From an uncultured Bacilli bacterium (GTDB lineage Bacteria; Bacillota_I; Bacilli_A; RF39; UBA660), in the NCBI GenBank assembly GCA_947626115.1, contig CANQQX010000013.1, positions 1 to 34,265 on the forward strand: a stretch of 34,265 nucleotides of DNA, read 5' to 3'. Position numbers and translations under genes: made by a program. Position 1 is the first letter of the stretch, and each line of letters begins with the position of its first letter. Of the stretch, positions 26,578 through 34,265 are shown in pieces. The notes below the pieces were generated by a model that saw only the letters and a list, made by a program, of their open reading frames with translations, was not told the origin of the DNA and searched no databases.

Positions 26578-27993
26578 ATGAAAATAAGTAAAAATAAAAA
26601 ATATATTATGGTAGTTTTAATAATATTATTTATAGTAACAATTGTAAGTATTAAAAGTTTAATGAAAGATAATAATAAATCATTACCAGAAACAAATGAA
26701 ATAAATAATCTTAAAAGATTTGCAGTAATGGTTCAAAATGAAACAGGATATGAAGAATATATAAGTAAAGATAATAAATGGCCCAGTGAAGGATATAAAT
26801 TTAAAGAAGCAAAATGTGTAGATAATAAAGGAAGTAAAATAGATAGTAATATAGTAAAATACAATAATGGAAAAGTAACATTAACAACAAATAAGACAGT
26901 ATATTGTACATTATACTTTGATAAAAAGACAACAATAAGTGCGTTAGATATAGTAGCAAGTAAACCAAAGAGTTTAAGTCCAAATCCAGACCAAGGGGAT
27001 ATGTATAGATATCAAGGGACAAGTGAGTTAGTAAATGATAACTACATATGCTTTGGCACAAAAGAAAAGTCAGAATGTACAAATGATGAAGATCATTATA
27101 TGTACAGAATAATCGGAATAACACCAGAAGGAAAAATGAAACTCATAAAACAAACACCAGTAGTAGAAGAAGGTAATACAGTATTTAGTTGGTATAAAGT
27201 AACAGTAACAAATGATAGTGGACAATCATTATATGGAACAGCAGAGAAAGGATTTGAAACATGGCCAGAAAGTTTAATATACAAAAGATTAAACGGATTA
27301 AGTAATGGAAAAATAACTGGTAGTGGTGAAAATATTAGCAGTAATAGTACAAACAAAAATACAAATGCTGATACAAACATATTTGTAGATAGTTATACAA
27401 ATGAATATCCATATATGAAAAGAGAAAGTGAATGGTATAAAAAAATAGCAGATCACGAATGGATGTATGGAGATACAGAAGATTCATTTAATTTCAATGG
27501 TCATGAAATGTATAAAGCAGAAACAGGTCAAATAGAAACAAAATATAATTACTTTGATAGTGAAACAAGTACATATAAAAGTGGAACATATACATGGAAT
27601 AAAGAAACAGATAAAGTGCCAGCAAAAATAGCATTACCATATTTATATGATTTTTATCTTGCGTATTATGATGGAGAGACAGAAGAAACACGTGGGATTC
27701 CAGGAACTGAATCATTAGGTGAAAACTGGATATTAAAAATTGGACCGAATGAAACTCATATCAAAGCTGTAATGGAGCGATGCACGAATGTGTCTGGATC
27801 ACGTTTACCACATGCTTTTACTGCCTTCAGAAATGTATGGTCAACATCAGGTGAAGACGGTTAATGTAGTCTTAGTGATGTCAGTGCTTCCAATGGTAAG
27901 GGTTTGCGCCATTTTCCAACATTCTATCTTCCAAACACAATTGAAATGGAAGGAACTGGAATAGAAACTGATCCATATAGAATTTTAAACTAA
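26578..27993 (+). pseudogene. Exported paralogue interrupted by one in-frame TAA (27862-27864); ORF 26578-27864, homology continues in the same frame to TAA at 27991-27993
   Basis: After the stop the same frame reads CSLSDVSASNGKGLRHFPTFYLPNTIEMEGTGIETDPYRILN*, collinear with the 24684 gene C-terminus. Confidence 0.82.
26991..27993 (+). repeat. Paralogous cassette copy B
   Basis: See copy A 25430-26441. Confidence 0.85.
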
Positions 27994-28058
27994 TATACAT
28001 AAAAGACATGAAAAAAATATTCATGTCTATAAATACTATTACAAAAATATAATTTAAT

Positions 28059-28313
28059 GTGGAAAGATTACATTTTCGAGATTTTTTTAAAAATTTTTTG
28101 TATGATTTAGAAGATTTCATAACTATCTATGAAAATCATTTGCATGTCTTTAATTATCAAAAATTAACTAAATTAAGTGAAACTAATATAATATTAATTG
28201 TTAAAAATATGGAAGTAAATATAACGGGAGAAAACTTAAAAATTAAGCAAATGACGAAACAAGAATTGTTAATTAATGGCAAAATATTGAAAGTAGAGTT
28301 TGCTTATGTCTAG
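28059..28313 (+). CDS. yqfC: YabP/YqfC-family sporulation protein
   Basis: 84 aa; pattern ENHLHVFNYQKLTKLSETNIILIVKNMEVNITGENLKIKQMTKQELLINGKI; directly precedes yqfD. Confidence 0.8.
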   Translation: MERLHFRDFFKNFLYDLEDFITIYENHLHVFNYQKLTKLSETNIILIVKNMEVNITGENLKIKQMTKQELLINGKILKVEFAYV

Positions 28314-29484
28314 AGATAAAATTATATGGGTTAAAATAAATACGAAAAGTTATTATAATATATTGGTTAAATTAAATGATATAGGGATAACTATTTATGA
28401 TAATAAATTTAAAAAAGATTATATATTAATTGAAACTAAATATGAAGATTATAAAAGAATAAAAAAGTATTTAGTTAGTTATAAAATAAGTATATATGAA
28501 AGTACTGGTATTGATAAATTTAAAGAGATATTTAATAAATATATTGTTTTTTCTTGTGGGATAATTATAAGTATTGTAATTTTATTTATTGCTAATATGA
28601 CAGTATTTAAAATAGATATTAAAACTTCTAATAAAAAGATCTATGATATAGTAGAAAGAGAACTTAATAAAAATGGTTTAAAAAGATTAACATTAAAAAA
28701 AGAACATTTTAAAATAGAAAAAATAGTTAGTAAAATATTAGATGAAAATAAAGATACTTTAGAATGGTTAGAAATAAAATATGATGGTTTAGTTATGATA
28801 GTTAATGTAACAGAGAAAACGCAAACAAAAAAAGAAGAAGAGTATCCTAATTGTAATATAATTGCTAGAACTGATGCAAAGATAAGTAGTTTAAATATTT
28901 ATAGGGGTATTCCCCTAAAAGAAATAAATGATTATGTTACTAAAGGAGAAGTTATTTTATCTGGTAGTATTACGCATAATGAAGAAATTAAAAATAATGT
29001 GTGTGCTGATGGTGAAGTATATGGCGAAGTTTGGTATAAAGTTAAAATTGAACTACCTTTTAAAGAAACTATAACAAAATATACAGGAAAAAATAGATAC
29101 AATTTAAATATTAAAATTGATGATGATAAATATACGATTTTAAAAAGCAGGTTAAAACAAAAAAAAGAAGAAGAGATAAATTTATATAAATTAAATGATT
29201 TTGAAATTAATTTGATAAAAGAAAAAGAATATGTTAAAGAAGAGAATATTTTATCAAAAGATGAAGCTTATAATAAGGCAATAAAACTAGCTACAGAGAA
29301 GATAAATTTAAAATTAAGGGAAAATGAGAAGATTTTAGTTAAAAAAGTTTTGAAAAAAGAGCTAAATGATAGTACAATATACTTAGAAGTATTCATAGTA
29401 ACCAAAGAGAATATTGGGGTAAGACAAGTAGTAAAGGAGGAAGCCCTTAATGATAACAAGCATATTTCAGAAAGTAATGAATAA
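28300..29484 (+). CDS. yqfD: Sporulation protein YqfD family
   Basis: 394 aa; single TM after N-terminal domain, LEWLEIKYDGLVMIVNVTEKT, IIARTDAKISSLNIYRGIPL...GEVILSGSI; position after yqfC. Confidence 0.85.
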   Translation: MLMSRDKIIWVKINTKSYYNILVKLNDIGITIYDNKFKKDYILIETKYEDYKRIKKYLVSYKISIYESTGIDKFKEIFNKYIVFSCGIIISIVILFIANMTVFKIDIKTSNKKIYDIVERELNKNGLKRLTLKKEHFKIEKIVSKILDENKDTLEWLEIKYDGLVMIVNVTEKTQTKKEEEYPNCNIIARTDAKISSLNIYRGIPLKEINDYVTKGEVILSGSITHNEEIKNNVCADGEVYGEVWYKVKIELPFKETITKYTGKNRYNLNIKIDDDKYTILKSRLKQKKEEEINLYKLNDFEINLIKEKEYVKEENILSKDEAYNKAIKLATEKINLKLRENEKILVKKVLKKELNDSTIYLEVFIVTKENIGVRQVVKEEALNDNKHISESNE

Positions 29485-30067
29485 TATTTGGCCAATGTTA
29501 GTAGTATTTATCATAGCTATTGCCTTAATTAGATTTTTCTATTTACAATCACATAGAGAAAGATTTTGCTTACATAAGGAACTTTCTTATCTATTTGCCA
29601 TTATTTATATTTGGTTATTGTTTGAAATACTAACGATGACTGAACTTAATAGTGCTGGTGGCACGAATTTAGTACCTTTCTCCGAAATATTTAGATATGA
29701 AATTGGTACTAAGATGTTTAATTATAATGTTTTGGGTAATATTATAATCTTTTTACCTTTTGGTTATCTAATAGGAGAATATGTTAATCCAAAAAAGATA
29801 TGGCCAATTTTAATAACTACTTTAGTAACTAGTTTAGCAATAGAATTTGTCCAACTACAAATAGGAAGATCTTTTGATATTGATGATATTATTTTAAATG
29901 TTGCTGGAGGTCTTCTTGGTTATTTACTATATATTGGTTTAAGTGCCATAAGTAGACATTTACCAGACTTCTTTAAAAGTGATTTATTCTATAATATTTT
30001 ATGGATAGTTGTAATAGTGTTATTTGGTATTTATATTTTTGGTTATTGGGGAGTTATATTTAAATGA
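29450..30067 (+). CDS. VanZ family membrane protein
   Basis: NLVPFSEIF...NVLGNIIIFLPFGYL...EFVQLQIGRSFDIDDIILNVAGGLLGY. Confidence 0.9.
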   Translation: MITSIFQKVMNNIWPMLVVFIIAIALIRFFYLQSHRERFCLHKELSYLFAIIYIWLLFEILTMTELNSAGGTNLVPFSEIFRYEIGTKMFNYNVLGNIIIFLPFGYLIGEYVNPKKIWPILITTLVTSLAIEFVQLQIGRSFDIDDIILNVAGGLLGYLLYIGLSAISRHLPDFFKSDLFYNILWIVVIVLFGIYIFGYWGVIFK

Positions 30068-30519
30068 TAGATTATAGTATTACAAATGAATATGGTTATG
30101 ATAAAGATTATAGTTATTTAGATAGTTTAATTAAAAGAACATTAAAACATGAGCATGTTAAAAATGCGACTTTTAGTATTGTTTTTGTAGGTAATGAAAA
30201 AATTCAAGAATTAAATAAAAATTATCGGGGTATTGATAAAATTACAGATGTTATATCATTTGCATTTGAAGATAATGAAGATATAGTGTATAATAATATG
30301 CGATTTTTAGGTGAAATATATATCTGTATTCCAAGAATGAGAGAACAAGCTAAAGATTATGGGCATAGTGAAATAAGAGAACTTGCTTTTTTAACTTGTC
30401 ATGGCTTACTTCATTTACTTGGATATGATCATCAAACTAAAGATGAAGAAGAGATTATGTTTTCGTTGCAGGAGGAGTTGTTAGAAAAAGATGAAAGAAC
30501 CAAAAAAGAAAGAAGTTAG
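30064..30519 (+). CDS. ybeY: Endoribonuclease YbeY (rRNA maturation)
   Basis: TDVISFAFE, CHGLLHLLGYDHQ. Confidence 0.94.
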   Translation: MIDYSITNEYGYDKDYSYLDSLIKRTLKHEHVKNATFSIVFVGNEKIQELNKNYRGIDKITDVISFAFEDNEDIVYNNMRFLGEIYICIPRMREQAKDYGHSEIRELAFLTCHGLLHLLGYDHQTKDEEEIMFSLQEELLEKDERTKKERS

Positions 30520-30892
30520 TTTAGTAAGAAATGTTTTAAATAAATGTAAGTATTCCTATCAAGGACTATCATATTGTTTTCAAAATGAATCATCATTTTT
30601 AATTGAAGCCATATGTGCTTGTTTAGTTATTATTATGGGAATTGTTTTTGATATTACCTTTTTAGAATGGGTTATTGCTTTTGGCAGTTTATGTTTAATT
30701 ACTATTACGGAACTAATTAATACGGCAATTGAAGCTACTGTTGATATGGTTACCCAAGAATATAATGAATATGCCAAAATTGCGAAAGATTGTGGTTCTG
30801 CTGCTACTGGTATAATGACTCTTTTAGCAATACTTGTTAATTTAATTATTTTTGTACCATACTTTATTAAGTTATTTGTAGATTTGTTTTAG
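30491..30892 (+). CDS. dgkA: Diacylglycerol kinase family (undecaprenol kinase type)
   Basis: NESSFLIEAICA, ELINTAIEATVDMVTQEYNEYAKIAKDCGSAA. Confidence 0.92.
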   Translation: MKEPKKKEVSLVRNVLNKCKYSYQGLSYCFQNESSFLIEAICACLVIIMGIVFDITFLEWVIAFGSLCLITITELINTAIEATVDMVTQEYNEYAKIAKDCGSAATGIMTLLAILVNLIIFVPYFIKLFVDLF

Positions 30893-30899
30893 GTGAGAT

Positions 30900-31781
30900 A
30901 TGAAGAGTGGATTTGTAAGTATAGTCGGAAGACCTAATGTTGGCAAAAGCACTTTATTAAATAGTATCCTAGAGAGAAAAATTGCAATCACTTCTAATGT
31001 ATCAGGTACAACCAGAAATATTATTGAAGGTATTTATCATGATAAAGATACCCAAATAATTTTTGTAGATACTCCTGGAATTGCTAAACCTTTAGATAGA
31101 CTTGGAAAAGTTTTAAATAAGCAAGCCTATTCTTTAACTAAAGATGTTGATTTAATTTTACTTGTGGTAGATATTGCATCAGGTATAGGTAAAGGTGATA
31201 AATTTTTAATGGATTCTTTACTTAATAATAAGGTTCCAGTTATTTTAGTAATTAATAAAATAGATAAAGTATCTAATGAAACTTTAATTATGGCTATTAA
31301 TGAATATAAAGATTATTCTTTTGCCGAAATTGTGCCAGTATCTGCTAAAGTTAATGATAATATTGATCATTTAATAGAAGTAATAAAAAAATATTTAAAA
31401 GATAATGTTAAATATTATGGTGATGATATTGTTACTAGTAGTTCAATAACTTTTATGGCAGGAGAACTTGTAAGAGAGAAGTTACTTCAAAATACGAAAG
31501 ATGAAATACCACATTCTATTACTTGTCATTGTACTAAAATAGAAGAGAAAAAAGGCATAATGCATGTAAGTGTTGATATTATAGTAGATAAACCAAATAT
31601 TAAAAAGATAATTATTGGTGCTGGTGGCGAGATGCTTAAAAAAGTTGGTATAGCAGCCCGTGTTGATTTAGAAGAATTAATGCAAAAAAAAGTATATTTA
31701 GATTTATATGTTAAAGTTTTAGAAAATTGGAAAGATAAAGAAAAGTATTTAAAAGAACTAGGTTTCTTTGATTATGAATAA
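30900..31781 (+). CDS. era: GTPase Era
   Basis: GRPNVGKSTLLNSIL, DTPGIAKP, NKIDK, C-terminal KH (KKIIIGAGGEMLKKVGIAARVDLE). Confidence 0.95.
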   Translation: MKSGFVSIVGRPNVGKSTLLNSILERKIAITSNVSGTTRNIIEGIYHDKDTQIIFVDTPGIAKPLDRLGKVLNKQAYSLTKDVDLILLVVDIASGIGKGDKFLMDSLLNNKVPVILVINKIDKVSNETLIMAINEYKDYSFAEIVPVSAKVNDNIDHLIEVIKKYLKDNVKYYGDDIVTSSSITFMAGELVREKLLQNTKDEIPHSITCHCTKIEEKKGIMHVSVDIIVDKPNIKKIIIGAGGEMLKKVGIAARVDLEELMQKKVYLDLYVKVLENWKDKEKYLKELGFFDYE

Positions 31782-31825
31782 AAAAATTAACATCTTCTCA
31801 TTATAGTAATAGGAAGGTGAAAAAA

Positions 31826-31906
31826 GTGAATAAAAAAGAAGCTTGGGAAAAATTTAAAAATAGTGGGAAGATTGAAGATTATTTAAATTATAAAAAAATA
31901 AAATAG
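31826..31906 (+). CDS. yqzL: YqzL-like small protein (26 aa), not in supplied ORF track
   Basis: GTG start, SD AGGAAGGTGA; MNKKEAWEKFKNSGKIEDYLNYKKIK; sits between era and recO like B. subtilis yqzL. Confidence 0.65.
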   Translation: MNKKEAWEKFKNSGKIEDYLNYKKIK

Positions 31907-31922
31907 AAGAGAAGTTGATTTC

Positions 31923-32666
31923 ATGGCAAGTAATATTCTAAAAGTAAATGGTTTTATTTTAGCAGAAACTCCTTATGGGGATACATCTAAAATAATTAAA
32001 GTTTTTACTAAAGAATATGGCCTAATTAGTATGATGGCTAAAGGTGCTATGAATGTTAAAAGTAAACTAAGAAGTTCTACCTTAAAATTTACTTATGGGG
32101 TATTTAATATTTATTATAAAGAAGATAAATTATCTACTTTAGTAAGTGTTGATATTATTAATCCTTTAAAAAAAATAAAAAGTGATATCTTACTGATTAG
32201 TTATTTATCTTATTTAGCAGAACTCACTAATCAAGTTTTAAAACAAACGAAAGAATATGACCAAATTTATGATGATTTTATAAATAGTATTTTAAAATTA
32301 GAAGAAGGATTAAATCCTATAGTTATAACAAATATCCTAGAAGTTAAATTACTAGACTTTCTAGGAGTAGGTCTAAATCTTACTAGTTGTATTATGTGTG
32401 GTAGTAAAAAAGATATTGTTACATTATCTAGTGAAAAAGGGGGACTTATTTGTAAAAATTGTTATACTGATGAAAAAATACTACCATTAAGTATAGTAAG
32501 AACTATTAATATGTATTATTTAGTTGATATTAAAAGTATTGATAAAATAGCCATACCAGATAATATTATTAATGATATAAATAGATTTTTAACTGGTTAT
32601 TATGATGATTATACAGGTCTTTATTTAAAGAGTAAAGATTTCTTAAAAACAATTGCTAAATTATAA
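31923..32666 (+). CDS. recO: DNA repair protein RecO
   Basis: KVNGFILAETPYGDTSKIIKVFTKEYGLISMMAKGA; Zn motif CIMCG...CKNC. Confidence 0.93.
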   Translation: MASNILKVNGFILAETPYGDTSKIIKVFTKEYGLISMMAKGAMNVKSKLRSSTLKFTYGVFNIYYKEDKLSTLVSVDIINPLKKIKSDILLISYLSYLAELTNQVLKQTKEYDQIYDDFINSILKLEEGLNPIVITNILEVKLLDFLGVGLNLTSCIMCGSKKDIVTLSSEKGGLICKNCYTDEKILPLSIVRTINMYYLVDIKSIDKIAIPDNIINDINRFLTGYYDDYTGLYLKSKDFLKTIAKL

Positions 32667-32683
32667 ATGGTAATTGTTTTTTT
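32648..32683 (+). terminator. Terminator-like hairpin overlapping recO stop
   Basis: AAACAATT...AATTGTTTTTTT. Confidence 0.5.
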
Positions 32684-32737
32684 ATTGTGAAATTAATAAA
32701 AATGTTCTATACTATAAATAAAGATAAGGTGGTAATA

Positions 32738-33400
32738 ATGAAAAAATTTATTAATTATTTATTAGTTAGTTTATTTCTATTTTTAAACATTTCTTTGGTT
32801 AAAGCAGAAGTAATTGATGATTTGGTTAAAGATTTACCAAATGAATTAAATAATTGTTATGGCAAAATTTATAATAAAGAAGCAACAGAAGATAAAATTA
32901 ATTATAAAGTTGATTTAGATGAAGATATATTATATATTACTCAAGAAAAGGATGGCAATACTTTGTTTGTGGATGGTTTTACTATAACTGATAATGTTAT
33001 TAGTTATGAAGTATTTTATAACATGGATACTGATTATAAAGAATTAGAAACAAGAAATAAAGTTAATTATTTAGCTATATTTAATGTAGTAGCTAAATTA
33101 TCTGGTTATACAGAAAACTATAATAATAAAATTTTAGATATATTAGAAGCCGGAAATTTTTCATATAATGGGTATAATTTAACAAGAGAAAAAAATGATG
33201 CAAATGTTAAAGAGAATTTTAAAATAAATTTAAATAATTTTGTTATGGAAGAAGAATTAGATAAAGAAAATGTAAGAGAAAGTAATCGAGATAGAAGAAT
33301 AGCTGGTTATATAATAGCATCTATTATTGTGGTAATTGGTTTAGGTGTATTAGTGTATTTAAATAGAGATGTAATATTTGGTGGTAAATTTTTTAAATAA
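32738..33400 (+). CDS. Hypothetical secreted/membrane protein (signal peptide, C-terminal TM); start re-assigned from 32687
   Basis: MKKFINYLLVSLFLFLNISLVKAE after SD AAGGTGG; C-terminal IAGYIIASIIVVIGLGVLVYL. Confidence 0.75.
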   Translation: MKKFINYLLVSLFLFLNISLVKAEVIDDLVKDLPNELNNCYGKIYNKEATEDKINYKVDLDEDILYITQEKDGNTLFVDGFTITDNVISYEVFYNMDTDYKELETRNKVNYLAIFNVVAKLSGYTENYNNKILDILEAGNFSYNGYNLTREKNDANVKENFKINLNNFVMEEELDKENVRESNRDRRIAGYIIASIIVVIGLGVLVYLNRDVIFGGKFFK

Positions 33401-33421
33401 TAAATAGTTAGGGTGGTTTAA

Positions 33422-34063
33422 TTGGCAAATTTAGTTTTTAAGTATAGTGCCATGAATGGTGGCAAAACAATTAATATATTACAAACAGCTTATAGTTATG
33501 AAGCTAAAGGTTTTAAAGTAATTATAATAAAATCTAAAAAAGATACTAAAGGTAAAGATTGTATTATTTCTCGTAATGGAATGATGCGAAAAGTAGATAT
33601 TTTACTTAAAGAAAATGAATCATTACTTACTGAAGGTAATTATAAAAAATATTATACTGCTAAAGTTATTTTAGTAGACGAAGTAGAATTATTAAATCAA
33701 AATCAAATTCAAGAATTATGGCATATTGCACATTTAATTAATATTCCTGTTTTATGTTATGGTTTAAAAAGTAATTTTAAAGGTGATATTTTTGGTGATG
33801 GAGTAGCTAAAATTTTTGCCATTGCTGATATTGTTGAAGAGATTGGTAGTAGTAGTATTTGTCCATGTGGTAAGAAAGCTATATTTAATGCTCGTAAAGT
33901 TAATGATAAATTTACTGATGTAGGTCCAACAATTGTTATTGAAGATGGTAAAACTGCCAATGTCGAATATGTACCACTTTGTTCTGATTGTTATTTAAAA
34001 TATGTCAAAATTCATAGTAGTGAAGCAAAGAAATTAGCAAAATTGGTTGATAAAATAAAATAA
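33422..34063 (+). CDS. tdk: Thymidine kinase
   Basis: FKYSAMNGGKTINILQTAYSYE (P-loop), ILVDEVELL, YGLKSNFKGDIFGDG, CPCGKKA. Confidence 0.93.
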   Translation: MANLVFKYSAMNGGKTINILQTAYSYEAKGFKVIIIKSKKDTKGKDCIISRNGMMRKVDILLKENESLLTEGNYKKYYTAKVILVDEVELLNQNQIQELWHIAHLINIPVLCYGLKSNFKGDIFGDGVAKIFAIADIVEEIGSSSICPCGKKAIFNARKVNDKFTDVGPTIVIEDGKTANVEYVPLCSDCYLKYVKIHSSEAKKLAKLVDKIK

Positions 34064-34070
34064 TAAAATT

Positions 34071-34094
34071 ATCTCTAGAAATAGAGATTTTTTT
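34071..34094 (+). terminator. Rho-independent terminator after tdk
   Basis: ATCTCTA-GAAA-TAGAGATTTTTTT. Confidence 0.85.
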
Positions 34095-34126
34095 AATTTT
34101 TAGCACTTTTTTCAAGAAATTTTTGC

Positions 34127-34178
34127 GAAAAAAAAGGAAATTGGCCTCCTAGTGCACTATATATATAAGTGAAAGGAG
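34127..34178 (+). promoter_or_regulatory. Shared promoter/operator-like element (copy 3)
   Basis: GAAAAAAAAGGAAATTGGCCTCCTAGTGCACTATATATATAAGTGAAAGGAGG. Confidence 0.6.
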
Positions 34179-34190
34179 GTGTGAAATTAT

Positions 34191-34265
34191 ATGGTAACTA
34201 AGATTCAAAATGAACAATTTTTAATGCATGATTCAATCTTTAAAGCCATTGTTGTTAATGAAAAA
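34191..34265 (+). CDS. 5' end of a CDS truncated by window edge
   Basis: MVTKIQNEQFLMHDSIFKAIVVNEK...; SD AAAGGAGG; too short to assign. Confidence 0.6.
   Translation, partial: MVTKIQNEQFLMHDSIFKAIVVNEK

Noticed and set aside
24739-27715. Multiple minus-strand ORFs over the paralogous surface genes
   Set aside because: Strong sense-strand A-ending codon bias removes stops on the antisense strand; products are Leu/Tyr/His-rich with no recognisable domain.
27862-27864. TAA in the 26578 paralogue as a DGR-generated or recoded stop
   Set aside because: DGR templates typically use AAY codons that cannot yield TAA, and TAA recoding has no support here; a simple nonsense substitution is the most economical explanation.
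28004-28028. AGACATGA...TCATGTCT hairpin as a rho-independent terminator
   Set aside because: Perfect stem but no following T-run; left uncalled.

Overview
AT-rich window with Firmicutes/Bacilli-like gene content. Housekeeping blocks: murC (-); nrdD, a separate glycyl-radical mini-gene, nrdG; T-box-ileS; fmt; pgsA-like; rpsU-yqeY; yqfC-yqfD-vanZ-ybeY-dgkA-era-yqzL-recO; tdk. Accessory content between them: a large NPCBM/discoidin surface protein, a RhuM-Fic/Doc protein, an XRE-ImmA/IrrE + PIN-like pair, a C39-peptidase ABC exporter followed by two unannotated double-glycine-leader peptides that both carry GxxxG motifs (probable two-peptide bacteriocin), and four surface/exported-protein genes. 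Each of those four is preceded by a near-identical promoter whose -35/-10 spacer contains a G7-G8 homopolymer (probable phase-variable promoters). The strongest points for follow-up are: (1) the four-locus G-tract promoter family, (2) the NrdD glycyl-radical domain encoded as a separate 57-aa ORF with its own Shine-Dalgarno, (3) the unannotated two-peptide bacteriocin-like locus, (4) a C-type-lectin/SUMF1-like C-terminus resembling a diversity-generating-retroelement target, and (5) a shared promoter/operator-like element upstream of three unrelated loci. All family calls come from motif recognition by eye; no searches were run.
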